From Nocardioides alkalitolerans DSM 16699 (GTDB lineage: Bacteria > Actinomycetota > Actinomycetes > Propionibacteriales > Nocardioidaceae): a stretch of 64,000 bases of DNA. The notes below the pieces were generated by a model. That model was not told the DNA's origin and did no database searches. It saw only the letters and a list, made by a program, of their open reading frames with translations. Where the stretch lies: positions 103,964 to 167,963 of the forward strand of contig NZ_AUFN01000016.1 of the NCBI RefSeq assembly GCF_000426525.1, in the 5' to 3' direction. Both the position numbers and the translations under genes were made by a program. Every line of letters starts with the position of its first letter. The first letter of the stretch is position 1. Positions 1-8,193 of the stretch are shown piece after piece.

Positions 1-27
1 CCGGACGTGCGATCGTGGTCTCATCAG

Positions 28-52
28 GACTTGTTAGCCAACAAACAACAAT
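28..52. promoter_or_regulatory. Candidate TetR-type operator upstream of the thiolase operon
   Basis: TTGTTAGCCAACAA at 31-44 is an inverted repeat (TTGTT-4-AACAA), 26 bp before the thiolase start. The segment TAGCCAACAAACAA recurs almost exactly, in reverse orientation, upstream of the acyl-CoA dehydrogenase at 15.1 kb. A CTTGTY half-site also appears near 13.8 kb and 18.2 kb. I infer a site for the TetR regulator at 13.0-13.8 kb. Confidence 0.4.
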
Positions 53-70
53 GTGTGGCAGGAGATGTTC

Positions 71-1201
71 ATGAGAGACGCAGTCATCGTCGATGCGGTT
101 CGCACCCCCATCGGCAAGCGCAATGGCGCCTACGCCGACGTCCACCCGGCTGTGCTCTCGGCCGCCGTCCTGGAAGCCCTCCAGGAGCGGACCGGCTTCG
201 ACCCCGTCGGCATCGACGACGTGGTGTGGGGGTGCGTCAGCCAGGTCTCGGAGCAGGCCGGGAACATCGGCCGGAACGCCGTGCTCGCCGCGGGCTGGCC
301 CGAGAGCGTTCCGGCTACTTCGGTCAACCGCGCCTGCGGCTCGAGCCAGCAGGCCGTCAGCTTCGCCGCCGCAGGTGTCATCGCCGGTCACTACGACTTC
401 GCCGTCGCCGGTGGGGTCGAGTCGATGACCCGCGTGCCGATGGGCAGCTCGGCCCAGGGTGCCCAGCCGGTCCCCGAGTCGGTCCTCGAGCACTACGGGG
501 TCAACGGCTTCAACCAGGGCGTCGGCGCTGAGATGATCGCGGAGCGTTGGGGTCTCTCCCGCACCCGCCTCGACGAGTACGCCCTGCGCTCGCACGAGCT
601 GTCCGCGAAGGCCGTCGACGGTGGTGCCTTCGACTCGCAGCTCGTGCCGCTCGCCGGGCTGGACAGCGACGAGGGCATCCGTCGCGGCGGCACGCCCGAG
701 AAGCTGGCAACGCTCCCCACCCCGTTCAAGGAGAACGGGGTCGTCTCCGCCGGCAACGCCTCCCAGATCTCCGACGGCGCCGGCGCGCTGCTGCTGACGA
801 CCTCCGACCTCGCCCGGTCGCGCGGCCTGACCCCCATCGCTCGGATCCACACCTCCGTGGTGGCCGGCGACGATCCGGTCATCATGCTGACCGCCCCGAT
901 CCGCGCCACCGAGCTGGCGCTGAAGAAGGCCGGCCTCTCCATCGACGACATCGGCGCGTTCGAGGTCAACGAGGCGTTCGCGCCGGTGCCGCTGGCGTGG
1001 CTGGAGGAGACGGGGGCCAAGGAGGACCGGCTCAACCCGCTGGGCGGCGCGATCTCGGTCGGCCACCCCTTGGGCGGCTCCGGCGCGATCCTGATGACCC
1101 GGCTGGCCAACCACATGCGCGACAACGGCATTCGTTACGGCCTGCAGACCATGTGTGAGGCCGGTGGTCTCGCCAACGCCACGATCCTCGAGCTGATCTG
1201 A
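71..1201 (+). CDS. Acetyl-CoA acyltransferase (thiolase)
   Basis: This 376-aa thiolase-fold enzyme would cleave 3-ketoacyl-CoA to a shortened acyl-CoA plus acetyl- or propionyl-CoA, the last step of beta-oxidation. The nucleophilic Cys is C89 in VNRACGSSQQ. The C-terminal half has EVNEAFA, the GHPLGGSG histidine loop and the second Cys in TMCEAGGLANA, so the catalytic set is complete and the length is normal. I chose ATG 71 because AGGAG at 60-64 sits 6 bp upstream; the in-frame ATG at 53 would add six unconserved residues. It is the first gene of a forward operon of beta-oxidation enzymes. Chain-length preference cannot be read from the sequence. Confidence 0.93.
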   Translation: MRDAVIVDAVRTPIGKRNGAYADVHPAVLSAAVLEALQERTGFDPVGIDDVVWGCVSQVSEQAGNIGRNAVLAAGWPESVPATSVNRACGSSQQAVSFAAAGVIAGHYDFAVAGGVESMTRVPMGSSAQGAQPVPESVLEHYGVNGFNQGVGAEMIAERWGLSRTRLDEYALRSHELSAKAVDGGAFDSQLVPLAGLDSDEGIRRGGTPEKLATLPTPFKENGVVSAGNASQISDGAGALLLTTSDLARSRGLTPIARIHTSVVAGDDPVIMLTAPIRATELALKKAGLSIDDIGAFEVNEAFAPVPLAWLEETGAKEDRLNPLGGAISVGHPLGGSGAILMTRLANHMRDNGIRYGLQTMCEAGGLANATILELI

Positions 1202-1319
1202 CCGGTTCGAGCTGAGCTGCGGGGTACTCGGCCCCGCCGAACGCGTCGGTGAACTCACCCACGCAACGACGTACTACTCCGGCGCAACGTTCGTCGGCGA
1301 CCACAGACAGGAGAACAGC

Positions 1320-2084
1320 ATGCAGGTAGAGGGATCCGTCTTCGCGGTGACGGGTGGTGCCTCGGGTCTCGGGCTGGCGACGGCGCGACGGCTCATCGAC
1401 GGCGGCGCAACGGTCGCCCTGATCGACCTGCCCGGGTCGGACGGCGAGGCCGCGGCGTCCGACCTCGGCGAGCGGGCGCTCTTCACCCCCGGCGACGTCA
1501 CGGACGAGGTCGGTTTCGCCGCCGCGCTGGCGACCGCGGCCACCCGTGGCCCCCTCCGGGGCGTCGTGCACTGTGCCGGTGCCGGCCGCCGGCTGCGGCT
1601 GCTGGACAAGGAGGGCAACCCCGGGTCCCTCGAGGACTTCGAGTTCGTCATCCGACTCAACCTGATCGGCAGCTTCAACGCCCTGCGGCTCGGCGCTGCT
1701 GAGATGGCGAAGCACGAGCCGGTCGCCGGCGAGCGCGGTGCGGTCGTCCTCACGGCCTCGGTCGCGGCGTACGAGGGCCAGATCGGCCAGATCCCCTACA
1801 CCGCGTCCAAGGCCGGCATCGTGGGCATGACCATCACTGCCGCCCGCGACCTGGCGAGCAAGGGGATCAGGGTCTGCACCATCGCCCCCGGCATCATGGA
1901 CACCCCGCTCCTCGCGCGGCTGCGCGACGACGTGCGTGAGGGTCTCGCGGCGAGCGTCCCCAACCCTCAGCGTCTCGGCACGCCGGACGAGTACGGCCAG
2001 CTGGCCGTGCACATCCTCGAGAACGCCTACCTCAACGGAGAGACGATCCGTCTCGACGGCGCGCTGCGCATGGCACCGCGCTGA
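1320..2084 (+). CDS. SDR, 3-hydroxyacyl-CoA dehydrogenase type II-like
   Basis: A 254-aa classical short-chain dehydrogenase. The TGGASGLG nucleotide-binding motif lies at residues 11-18 and the catalytic YTASK at Y160/K164; the C-terminal segment ends in a predicted substrate loop. The layout resembles HSD17B10-type enzymes that oxidise 3-hydroxyacyl-CoA with NAD+. This fits its place between a thiolase and two crotonases, where it would supply the 3-ketoacyl-CoA. AGGAG at 1309-1313 precedes the ATG. The family is certain; the exact substrate is inferred from neighbours, and a hydroxysteroid-type substrate is possible. Confidence 0.85.
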   Translation: MQVEGSVFAVTGGASGLGLATARRLIDGGATVALIDLPGSDGEAAASDLGERALFTPGDVTDEVGFAAALATAATRGPLRGVVHCAGAGRRLRLLDKEGNPGSLEDFEFVIRLNLIGSFNALRLGAAEMAKHEPVAGERGAVVLTASVAAYEGQIGQIPYTASKAGIVGMTITAARDLASKGIRVCTIAPGIMDTPLLARLRDDVREGLAASVPNPQRLGTPDEYGQLAVHILENAYLNGETIRLDGALRMAPR

Positions 2085-2089
2085 CGCCG

Positions 2090-2872
2090 ATGGCTGACCT
2101 CGAATACACCGTCCAGGACGGCGTCGGCACCATCCTCCTGAACCGTCCCGACGTCAAGAACGCGTTCACGCTCCAGATGATCGATGACTGGGCGGCCGCA
2201 CTTCACTCGGCGCGCACCGACCCGGATGTCCGTGTGGTCGTCCTGACCGGTGCCGGTGACGCCTTCTGCTCGGGGGTCGACCTCTCAGTTCTGCGGGAGG
2301 TCGGCGACGAACCCCTGGCCCTGAAGTCGATGCTGACCGAGCGCGTGCATCAAGTCGCGCTCGCCGTCGAAGCTCTTCACAAGCCGATCATCGCCGCGGT
2401 CAACGGCGTGGCCGTGGGTGCCGGCATGGACATGGCGCTCATGTGCGACATCCGCATACTCTCGCGGTCGGCTCGGATGTCCGAGGGTTACATCACGGTC
2501 GGCTTGGTGCCCGGCGACGGAGGCTGTTACTACCTCCCGCGTCTGGTCGGCATGGAGAAGGCCCTGGAGCTGCTCTGGACCGGTGATTTCGTCGATGCCG
2601 ACGAGGCGGTGCGGATCGGTCTGGCGACCCAAGTCCACGACGACGCCGACTTCGTCGCCGCCTATCGGGCGTTCGCCGACCGGCTCGCCGGGCAACCGCC
2701 CCTCAACGTCGCCATGATCAAGCGCGCTGCGCTGCAGTCCGCCGGAACCGATCTGCGGACCTCGCTCGACCTCATTTCGTCGCACTTTGCTGTCATCCAT
2801 GGCACCCGAGACTCCAAAGAGGCCCGCGCGGCCTTCGCCGAGCGTCGGCAACCGCAGTACGAGGGTCGGTGA
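2090..2872 (+). CDS. Enoyl-CoA hydratase/isomerase family protein
   Basis: A 260-aa crotonase-fold protein. The CoA/oxyanion segments are AFCSGVDL and NGVAVGAGMDMALMCD. A GLVPGDGGCYYLPR loop takes the place of the usual GxxPGxGGTQRL. The two glutamates that catalyse water addition in canonical enoyl-CoA hydratase are not seen at their usual places: the GGGCE position reads GAGMD. A hydratase call is therefore tentative, and an isomerase, hydrolase or lyase reaction on an acyl-CoA is equally possible. It starts 5 bp after the SDR stop with no clear ribosome-binding site, so translation is probably coupled. Confidence 0.85.
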   Translation: MADLEYTVQDGVGTILLNRPDVKNAFTLQMIDDWAAALHSARTDPDVRVVVLTGAGDAFCSGVDLSVLREVGDEPLALKSMLTERVHQVALAVEALHKPIIAAVNGVAVGAGMDMALMCDIRILSRSARMSEGYITVGLVPGDGGCYYLPRLVGMEKALELLWTGDFVDADEAVRIGLATQVHDDADFVAAYRAFADRLAGQPPLNVAMIKRAALQSAGTDLRTSLDLISSHFAVIHGTRDSKEARAAFAERRQPQYEGR

Positions 2873-2881
2873 AGGAAACCT

Positions 2882-3673
2882 ATGAACCCGCAGGAACCCG
2901 TGGTCCTCACGTCTTCGGACGGGATCGCCACACTCACGCTCAACCGCCCGGAGCGCAAGAACGCCGTCGACGGCGCCATGTGGGGCACGTTGACCGAGCT
3001 GCTCCAGCAGCTGCGCAACGACCCGGACGCCCGCGTCCTGGTGCTCCAAGGAGCCGGCGGCGACTTCTGTGCCGGTGCTGACGTCGCGAAGAGCTCACAA
3101 GCCGAGCATCCGGTCTCACGGCTGCGTCGCATCGGCGACGTGGCCCTGGCGCTGTTCGACCTTCCTCTGCCCACCATCGCTAAGGTGGACGGCGTGGCGG
3201 CCGGAGCCGGCTGCAACATGGCGATCGCCTGCGACCTGGTCGTCGCGTCCGACCGCGCTCGCTTCTCGGAGATCTTCACCCGTCGCGGTCTCTCCATCGA
3301 CTTCGGTGGATCGTGGCTGCTACCCCGGATCGTGGGCCTTCAGCAGGCCAAGCGGCTCGCTTTCCTGGCGGAGGTCATCGGCGCGGAGGAGGCGGAGCGT
3401 ATCGGCTTGGTGACGTGGGTGAAGCCCGCGGCCGAGCTCGACGCGTTCGTCGACGGCCTCGCCAGCCAGCTCGCCGCTTCTCCGCCGATCGCGCTGGAGC
3501 AGACGAAGAGCCTGCTCAACCAAGGCGTCGGTCTGGACCTCGCGGCTGCGATCCGCAACGAGTCCACGGTGCAGGCGGTCAACTTCGCGACCGAGGACGC
3601 GCCCGCAGCTTTTCGTGCGTTCCTCGACAAGACCGACCCGCCCGCCTACACGGGTCGCTGGGTGCTGTCATGA
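2882..3673 (+). CDS. Enoyl-CoA hydratase/isomerase family protein, second copy
   Basis: A 263-aa crotonase-fold protein preceded by GAAGGA. The oxyanion loop reads DFCAGADV, and DGVAAGAGCNMAIACD follows. The later loop, GLSIDFGGSWLLPR, has the Asp typical of PaaG-like enoyl-CoA isomerases, and an Asn replaces the first hydratase Glu. A double-bond isomerase or ring-opening role is therefore more likely than plain hydration. It differs clearly from the preceding crotonase, so the two probably act on successive intermediates. Its stop overlaps the next start (ATGA). Confidence 0.85.
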   Translation: MNPQEPVVLTSSDGIATLTLNRPERKNAVDGAMWGTLTELLQQLRNDPDARVLVLQGAGGDFCAGADVAKSSQAEHPVSRLRRIGDVALALFDLPLPTIAKVDGVAAGAGCNMAIACDLVVASDRARFSEIFTRRGLSIDFGGSWLLPRIVGLQQAKRLAFLAEVIGAEEAERIGLVTWVKPAAELDAFVDGLASQLAASPPIALEQTKSLLNQGVGLDLAAAIRNESTVQAVNFATEDAPAAFRAFLDKTDPPAYTGRWVLS

Positions 3674-4851
3674 GCGGCCCTTCGGCTGTGCGGGCCGCCA
3701 AGAACTTCCTCGACCTCGACCCCGTCGAGCTGCCGGCGGAGCTCGAGGAGCTGCGCCGCGAGGTGCGCGCGTTTTTGCACGACGAGATCGAGAGCGGCCG
3801 GGTGACACCGCATGTCGACCAGTGGCTGGCCGGATGGGATCCGGCATTCAGTCGCCGGCTCGGCGAGCGCGGTTGGCTCGGCATGACCTACCCCCGCCAG
3901 TACGGCGGGTCGGATGCTGGTGCGCTCGCTCGGTTCGTCGTGACCGAGGAGCTGTTGGCGGCGGGTGCGCCCGTCGCGGCGCACTGGATCGCTGATCGGC
4001 AATCCGGACAGGCGCTGCTCAACTTCGGTACGGAGGAGCAGCGTGAGGCCTTCCTGCCACGCATCGCCCGCGGCGAGGTCTTCTTCGCCATCGGCATGAG
4101 CGAGCCCGACACCGGTTCGGACCTGGCGTCCGTGCGCACCCGGGGAACTCGCGTGGACGGCGGCTGGCAGATCCGCGGAACGAAGATCTGGACGAGTGGT
4201 GCGCATCACGCCGACGCGATGATCGCTCTGATCCGCACCGAGGCCCCCACCGAGAACCGCCACGCGGGGCTCACCCAGGTCATCGTCGAGCTGCCGGACC
4301 CGACCGTCGAGGTCCGGGGCGTGCGACTGCTCACCGGAGAGCACCACTTCAACGAGGTCGTCTTCAAGGACACCTTCGTGCCCGACGCACGCGTCTTGGG
4401 CAAGCCCGGTGCGGGATGGAGCCAGGTGACCAGCGAGCTGGGCAACGAACGCAGCGGGCCGGAACGGATCTTGTCGACGCTCCCGCTGCTCGTCGAGGCC
4501 ATGCGGTGGATCGCCGAGAGCGGCACCCAGGTCTCACCGGCACGCCTGGGCGAGCTGTACGCCCGGCTCTGGGCGCTGCGGCAGATGTCCCTGGCCGTCG
4601 CCGGTCGGCTCCAGCTCGGCGAGGACCCCGCAGTCAGCGCGTCGATCGTGAAGGATCTCGGGACCCAGTTCGAGGGGAGCCTGATCGATGCTGTCCGCGA
4701 GATGGTCGATGTGGAGCCCGACTACGCGTCGGCGCACGCGCTGCCTCGAATGCTCGCAGAGGCAGTCCTCCACAGCCCCGGCTTCACCCTGCGTGGTGGC
4801 ACCAACGAGATCCTGCGCGGGATCGTCACGAAAGCAGTGGGTTCGGCATGA
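3670..4851 (+). CDS. Acyl-CoA dehydrogenase, larger subunit of a coupled pair
   Basis: A 393-aa FAD acyl-CoA dehydrogenase that would form a 2,3-double bond in an acyl-CoA and pass electrons to ETF. FAD-binding motifs are GMSEPDTGSDLAS and KIWTSGAHHAD; the C-terminus carries FTLRGGTNEILRGI. The start overlaps the preceding stop (ATGA) and its own stop overlaps the next dehydrogenase (ATGA), implying stoichiometric production of both subunits. Adjacent coupled large/small pairs are known from actinobacterial steroid side-chain FadE pairs that form alpha2beta2 heterotetramers. I infer the same here, but homomers cannot be excluded. Confidence 0.9.
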   Translation: MSGPSAVRAAKNFLDLDPVELPAELEELRREVRAFLHDEIESGRVTPHVDQWLAGWDPAFSRRLGERGWLGMTYPRQYGGSDAGALARFVVTEELLAAGAPVAAHWIADRQSGQALLNFGTEEQREAFLPRIARGEVFFAIGMSEPDTGSDLASVRTRGTRVDGGWQIRGTKIWTSGAHHADAMIALIRTEAPTENRHAGLTQVIVELPDPTVEVRGVRLLTGEHHFNEVVFKDTFVPDARVLGKPGAGWSQVTSELGNERSGPERILSTLPLLVEAMRWIAESGTQVSPARLGELYARLWALRQMSLAVAGRLQLGEDPAVSASIVKDLGTQFEGSLIDAVREMVDVEPDYASAHALPRMLAEAVLHSPGFTLRGGTNEILRGIVTKAVGSA

Positions 4852-5912
4852 ACGAGATCATCGAGGCCCTGACGAAGGCGGTCTCCGACGCCTGCCGCCG
4901 ACACCCGTCGGTTCCCACCGGTCCGGGCGGACCGGGCGAAGGGCCAGCCTGGAACGCCGAGCTGTGGTCGGCGCTCGACGACATCGGCGTCCTGCTGCTC
5001 CCGGTCCCCGAGGATCGTGGGGGTGCGGGGGGCGACCTGGCCACGACCGTCGGTGTCCTCGAGGTTCTCGGCGCGGAGTCGGCAGCAGTCCCGTTCGGCG
5101 AGAACGCGTTGCTGGCGGGCTGGCTGCTGTCGGAGTGCGGAGCGGAGATCCCCGGCGGGGTCATGACCGCCGCCGTGGCAGGAGCCGAGCTCGGCATCTC
5201 GCGTGCGGGCGATGACCTCGTGCTGGACGGCCGCATAGCCCGCGTTCCGTGGGGCCGTTGTGCGGACCATCTCGTGGTGCTCGCTGGTCGCAACGTGATG
5301 CTTCTCCATCCCGGCCAGTACGAGATCCACCACGGCGCCAACCTCGCCGGCGAGCCACGTGACGACGTCGTGTTCGAGACCGCGTCGATCGGCGACGCGC
5401 AGATTCGCCCGTTGCGGGACGACTCGCCCGTCGACGACGAGTCGTTCGCGGCCAGGACCGCGCTCGTCCGCGCGGCTCTCATGGCCGGCGCGGCGCGGCG
5501 CGCGTTCGAGCTGTCCACCGCGTACGCCTCGGAGCGCCAGCAGTTCGGTCGCTCGATCAACCGGTTCCAGACGGTGCAGCAGTACCTCGCTGCCATGGCG
5601 GGCGAAGTGCTGCTGTGCAAGGTGTCCGCCGAGGCGGCAGCCGCAGCTCTGGACCGCGACGCGGAGCACGGAGGGTCGGCCGCCACTGCGGCGATGGTCG
5701 CGGTCAGCGCGGCTGCCAGCACCGTCGCGCGTACTGCTCACCAGGTCCACGGTGCCATCGGGTTCACCGAGGAGCACAGCCTCCGGTCGAGCACGACCAG
5801 GATCTGGAGCTGGCGTGACGAGGGCGGGGGAGCCGGGACACGGGCAGCGCAGCTGGGCGCTCGTGTGGTCGGCACTGGGGCCGATGGACTTTGGCCTTCC
5901 TTGACCGTCTAG
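4848..5912 (+). CDS. Acyl-CoA dehydrogenase, smaller partner subunit
   Basis: A 354-aa acyl-CoA dehydrogenase-like protein, shorter than the usual 380-400 residues. The C-terminal helical domain is clear (YASERQQFGRSINRFQTVQQYLAAM and HQVHGAIGFTEEHSL). The middle beta-domain is divergent and lacks the typical GMTEPxxGSD flavin segment. That asymmetry is typical of the minor subunit of heteromeric FadE-type enzymes. ATG 4848 overlaps the upstream stop. It most likely works only as a complex with the preceding gene product. Confidence 0.85.
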   Translation: MNEIIEALTKAVSDACRRHPSVPTGPGGPGEGPAWNAELWSALDDIGVLLLPVPEDRGGAGGDLATTVGVLEVLGAESAAVPFGENALLAGWLLSECGAEIPGGVMTAAVAGAELGISRAGDDLVLDGRIARVPWGRCADHLVVLAGRNVMLLHPGQYEIHHGANLAGEPRDDVVFETASIGDAQIRPLRDDSPVDDESFAARTALVRAALMAGAARRAFELSTAYASERQQFGRSINRFQTVQQYLAAMAGEVLLCKVSAEAAAAALDRDAEHGGSAATAAMVAVSAAASTVARTAHQVHGAIGFTEEHSLRSSTTRIWSWRDEGGGAGTRAAQLGARVVGTGADGLWPSLTV

Positions 5913-5959
5913 CCGGCACGCGCCGGCTGGACGGACGTAACGGAACGGAGAAGGACGAC

Positions 5960-6487
5960 ATGACCATTGACGAGCTCCTCGATCGCGAGGCGATCCGTGA
6001 GGCGATGGCGCAGTACGCACGCGGCATCGACCGTCAGGACGCCGACCTGGTTCGAGACGCCTACTGGCCCGAGGGGTGGGACGCCCACGGGTCGCACGAG
6101 GGAACGCCGGCGCAGTTCGTCGAGTTCGTCCAGGCGAACTGGCCCCTCTTCCGGATGCAGCACGTCTTCGGGCAGCACCACATCGAGCTAGCCGGTACCC
6201 GGGCGAACGTCGAGACTCAATTCGTCGCCCACCACCGACTTCTCGAGCAGGGCATCGAGTACGTGCTCGGCGGCCGCTACAACGATCGCTTCGAGAAGCG
6301 AGGGAACGTGTGGAGGGTCCTCCACCGCGTCGTCGTGTTCGACTGGCGTCGGCAGTGGAGCTCCGCGGAGGGCGACGAGGAGAAGATGTCGGCACTCCCG
6401 GACCGCAATCGCGGCGGGACGGCCAACGACTACTCCTGGGAGCTGTTCCGTTCGGCACCCGACGCCTCCACGGGGCCCTGGGCGTAA
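5960..6487 (+). CDS. SnoaL/NTF2-like protein
   Basis: A 175-aa protein starting MTIDELLDREAIREAMAQYARGIDRQDADL, the usual opening of SnoaL-like (alpha+beta barrel) proteins. Aromatic and His residues continue through the barrel, as in small cyclases, isomerases and ring-hydroxylating-dioxygenase-beta-like proteins. GGAG plus AAGGA 5-15 bp before ATG 5960 decides the start over one 23 codons upstream. Its place at the end of a beta-oxidation operon suggests isomerisation or dehydration of a CoA or ring intermediate, but the reaction is unknown. Confidence 0.75.
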   Translation: MTIDELLDREAIREAMAQYARGIDRQDADLVRDAYWPEGWDAHGSHEGTPAQFVEFVQANWPLFRMQHVFGQHHIELAGTRANVETQFVAHHRLLEQGIEYVLGGRYNDRFEKRGNVWRVLHRVVVFDWRRQWSSAEGDEEKMSALPDRNRGGTANDYSWELFRSAPDASTGPWA

Positions 6488-6523
6488 CGTCGCAAGCGGT
6501 GAACCTGCGACACCAAGATCGGC

Positions 6524-6555
6524 GCGAAGTTTGCGAGTTGACAAGCAAACTTCGC
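6524..6555. promoter_or_regulatory. 11-bp perfect inverted repeat before the P450 operon
   Basis: GCGAAGTTTGC at 6524-6534 is perfectly complementary to 6545-6555, with a 10-nt loop that contains TTGACA (6538-6543), a -35-like hexamer. There is no T-run, so it may be a factor-independent hairpin for the upstream operon, an operator over the P450 promoter, or both. The loop also holds the CTTGTY half-site (reverse strand) seen near other catabolic promoters here. Confidence 0.5.
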
Positions 6556-6622
6556 CCGGTGACACTAGTTGTGCTCTGGATCACCATCCCGTTGGTGGTC
6601 GTCGAGCGTGCGAGGAGCTGAG

Positions 6623-7876
6623 ATGACGACCAACGCCACGAGCGTGGACGACCTGCTGATGGATCCCGCGTGGTACGCCCGCAACGATTGGCACCCGACC
6701 TTTCGAACGCTGCGCCACGAGGACCCGGTGCACTGGGTGGAGGACCGACGATACGGTCACCCGTACTGGGGGGTCTTCTCCTACGAGGCGATCCGCGAGG
6801 TCTGGGAGCGCTGGGACCTCTTCAGCAGTCGCCTCGGCACCGTCCCGCCGCGTGCGGCCAAGCGGCACCCTCCCGAAGAGCTGCACGCGATGGGTCTCGA
6901 CGTCACCCCTCCCTACCTCGACCCGCCGGTGCACGGGCTCTACCGCCGCCCCATGAACAAGCACTTCTCGGTGCCGGCGATCGCTCGGCTGACGGCGATG
7001 ATCGACGAGAACGTCGATGACCTGATCGCCGAGGTGGCCGAGAAGGAGCAGTTCGACTTCGTCACCGACGTCGCTGCCCAGCTCCCGATGCGCATCATCT
7101 TCGCTCTGCTCGGGGTCCCGCGCGAGGACTGGGACGAGCTGCAGCTCTCCGTCAACCGTTACACCATGCCCGCGAACCCCGCGTTCACGATCGACGGTGA
7201 CCCGGTCAAGACCGCCAAGGTCGGACGCCGCGTGGTCGACAACTACTCCGCCCGACTTGCTCAGGCGCGCCGTGACGAGCCGCGGGACGACATGGCGACC
7301 GTCATCGGGTCGGTGAAGATCGACGGCGAGCGGCTCAGCCTGCACGAGGTCCGCAGCTGGTTCAGCACCCTGATCGCCGGTTCCCTGCAGACGACACGCA
7401 ACGGTCTCGGAACTGGGATCTGGCAATTCCTCGAGAACCCCGACCAGCGCGACCTCCTCGTGGCGGACGAGAGTCGAGCGGCCGACGCGGTCGAGGAAGT
7501 TCTCCGATGGGGTAGTCCTTCCCGGATGATCCTGCGCGTCGCCAACGAAGACCTGGAGTTTCGCGGCAAGGAGATGCGAGCCGGCGACTGGGTCATGTTG
7601 TTCATCGCCTCGGGCAACCGCGACGAGTCCGTGTGGCCCGACGCGGATCGCTTCGACATCGCCCGCGAGCGGACCGAGCACCTCGGGCTCGGGCACGGCA
7701 TCCATAAGTGCCTCGGGCGCAACCTCCTCCGCTTGGAGATGGCACGCTTCTTCCCGCGGTTCCTGAATGCCTTCCCCGAGCTGGCGATCGCGGGCGCGCC
7801 GTCCTTCCTCGCCGACTACAACGGCAACGGTCTGCACACCCTGCCCTTGACTCACCACGGCGTCGTCCGCCGCTAA
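6623..7876 (+). CDS. Cytochrome P450
   Basis: A 417-aa soluble bacterial P450. It has the K-helix ExxR (EEVLRW), the heme loop LGHGIHKCLG with the thiolate Cys, and the I-helix segment LIAGSLQTTRN. Most P450s have an acidic residue before the Thr pair for oxygen activation; here it is Gln. The heme-loop Phe is replaced by Leu. GAGGAG lies just before ATG 6623. The following genes encode its ferredoxin and ferredoxin reductase, so this is a complete class I hydroxylase system. It probably performs the first oxidation of a non-activated carbon; the substrate is unknown. Confidence 0.93.
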   Translation: MTTNATSVDDLLMDPAWYARNDWHPTFRTLRHEDPVHWVEDRRYGHPYWGVFSYEAIREVWERWDLFSSRLGTVPPRAAKRHPPEELHAMGLDVTPPYLDPPVHGLYRRPMNKHFSVPAIARLTAMIDENVDDLIAEVAEKEQFDFVTDVAAQLPMRIIFALLGVPREDWDELQLSVNRYTMPANPAFTIDGDPVKTAKVGRRVVDNYSARLAQARRDEPRDDMATVIGSVKIDGERLSLHEVRSWFSTLIAGSLQTTRNGLGTGIWQFLENPDQRDLLVADESRAADAVEEVLRWGSPSRMILRVANEDLEFRGKEMRAGDWVMLFIASGNRDESVWPDADRFDIARERTEHLGLGHGIHKCLGRNLLRLEMARFFPRFLNAFPELAIAGAPSFLADYNGNGLHTLPLTHHGVVRR

Positions 7877-7890
7877 CCCGGAGTTCACCC

Positions 7891-8193
7891 ATGACCAAGA
7901 TCACGTTCCGCCTGCCCGCCGAGGACCGCATCGTTTCCGGTGAGCCGGGCGAGAGCATCATGCAAGTCGCCGTACAGGCGAACATCCCCGGGATCGTGGG
8001 GGAGTGCGGCGGCGACATGTCCTGCGCGACCTGCCATGTCTACTGCGAGGACCAGAGCGGGTTCAAGCGGATCTCTGCGGACGAGGAAGACCTGCTCGAG
8101 CTCGCTGACGCGGTCCGGGACACGAGTCGGTTGAGCTGCCAGCTGAAGCTGACCCAGTCGACGGCAGAGGTGACCGTCGAGGTTCCGCAGTGA
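7891..8193 (+). CDS. [2Fe-2S] ferredoxin
   Basis: A 100-aa adrenodoxin/putidaredoxin-type ferredoxin. Cluster cysteines are C39-x5-C45-x2-C48 and C83, in GECGGDMSCATCHVYC and RLSCQL. It would carry single electrons from the reductase encoded next to the P450 encoded before. It begins 14 bp after the P450 stop, and its own stop overlaps the reductase GTG start, so the three are co-translated. Confidence 0.95.
   Translation: MTKITFRLPAEDRIVSGEPGESIMQVAVQANIPGIVGECGGDMSCATCHVYCEDQSGFKRISADEEDLLELADAVRDTSRLSCQLKLTQSTAEVTVEVPQ

Noticed and set aside
1032..2012. 326-codon reverse frame
   Set aside because: Overlaps the 3' end of the thiolase gene and most of the SDR gene on the opposite strand; shows only composition-driven openness.
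4722..6587. 621-codon open frame on the reverse strand
   Set aside because: It is antisense to the acyl-CoA dehydrogenase and SnoaL-like genes, is Arg/Pro rich, has no family motif, and arises from high-GC codon use.
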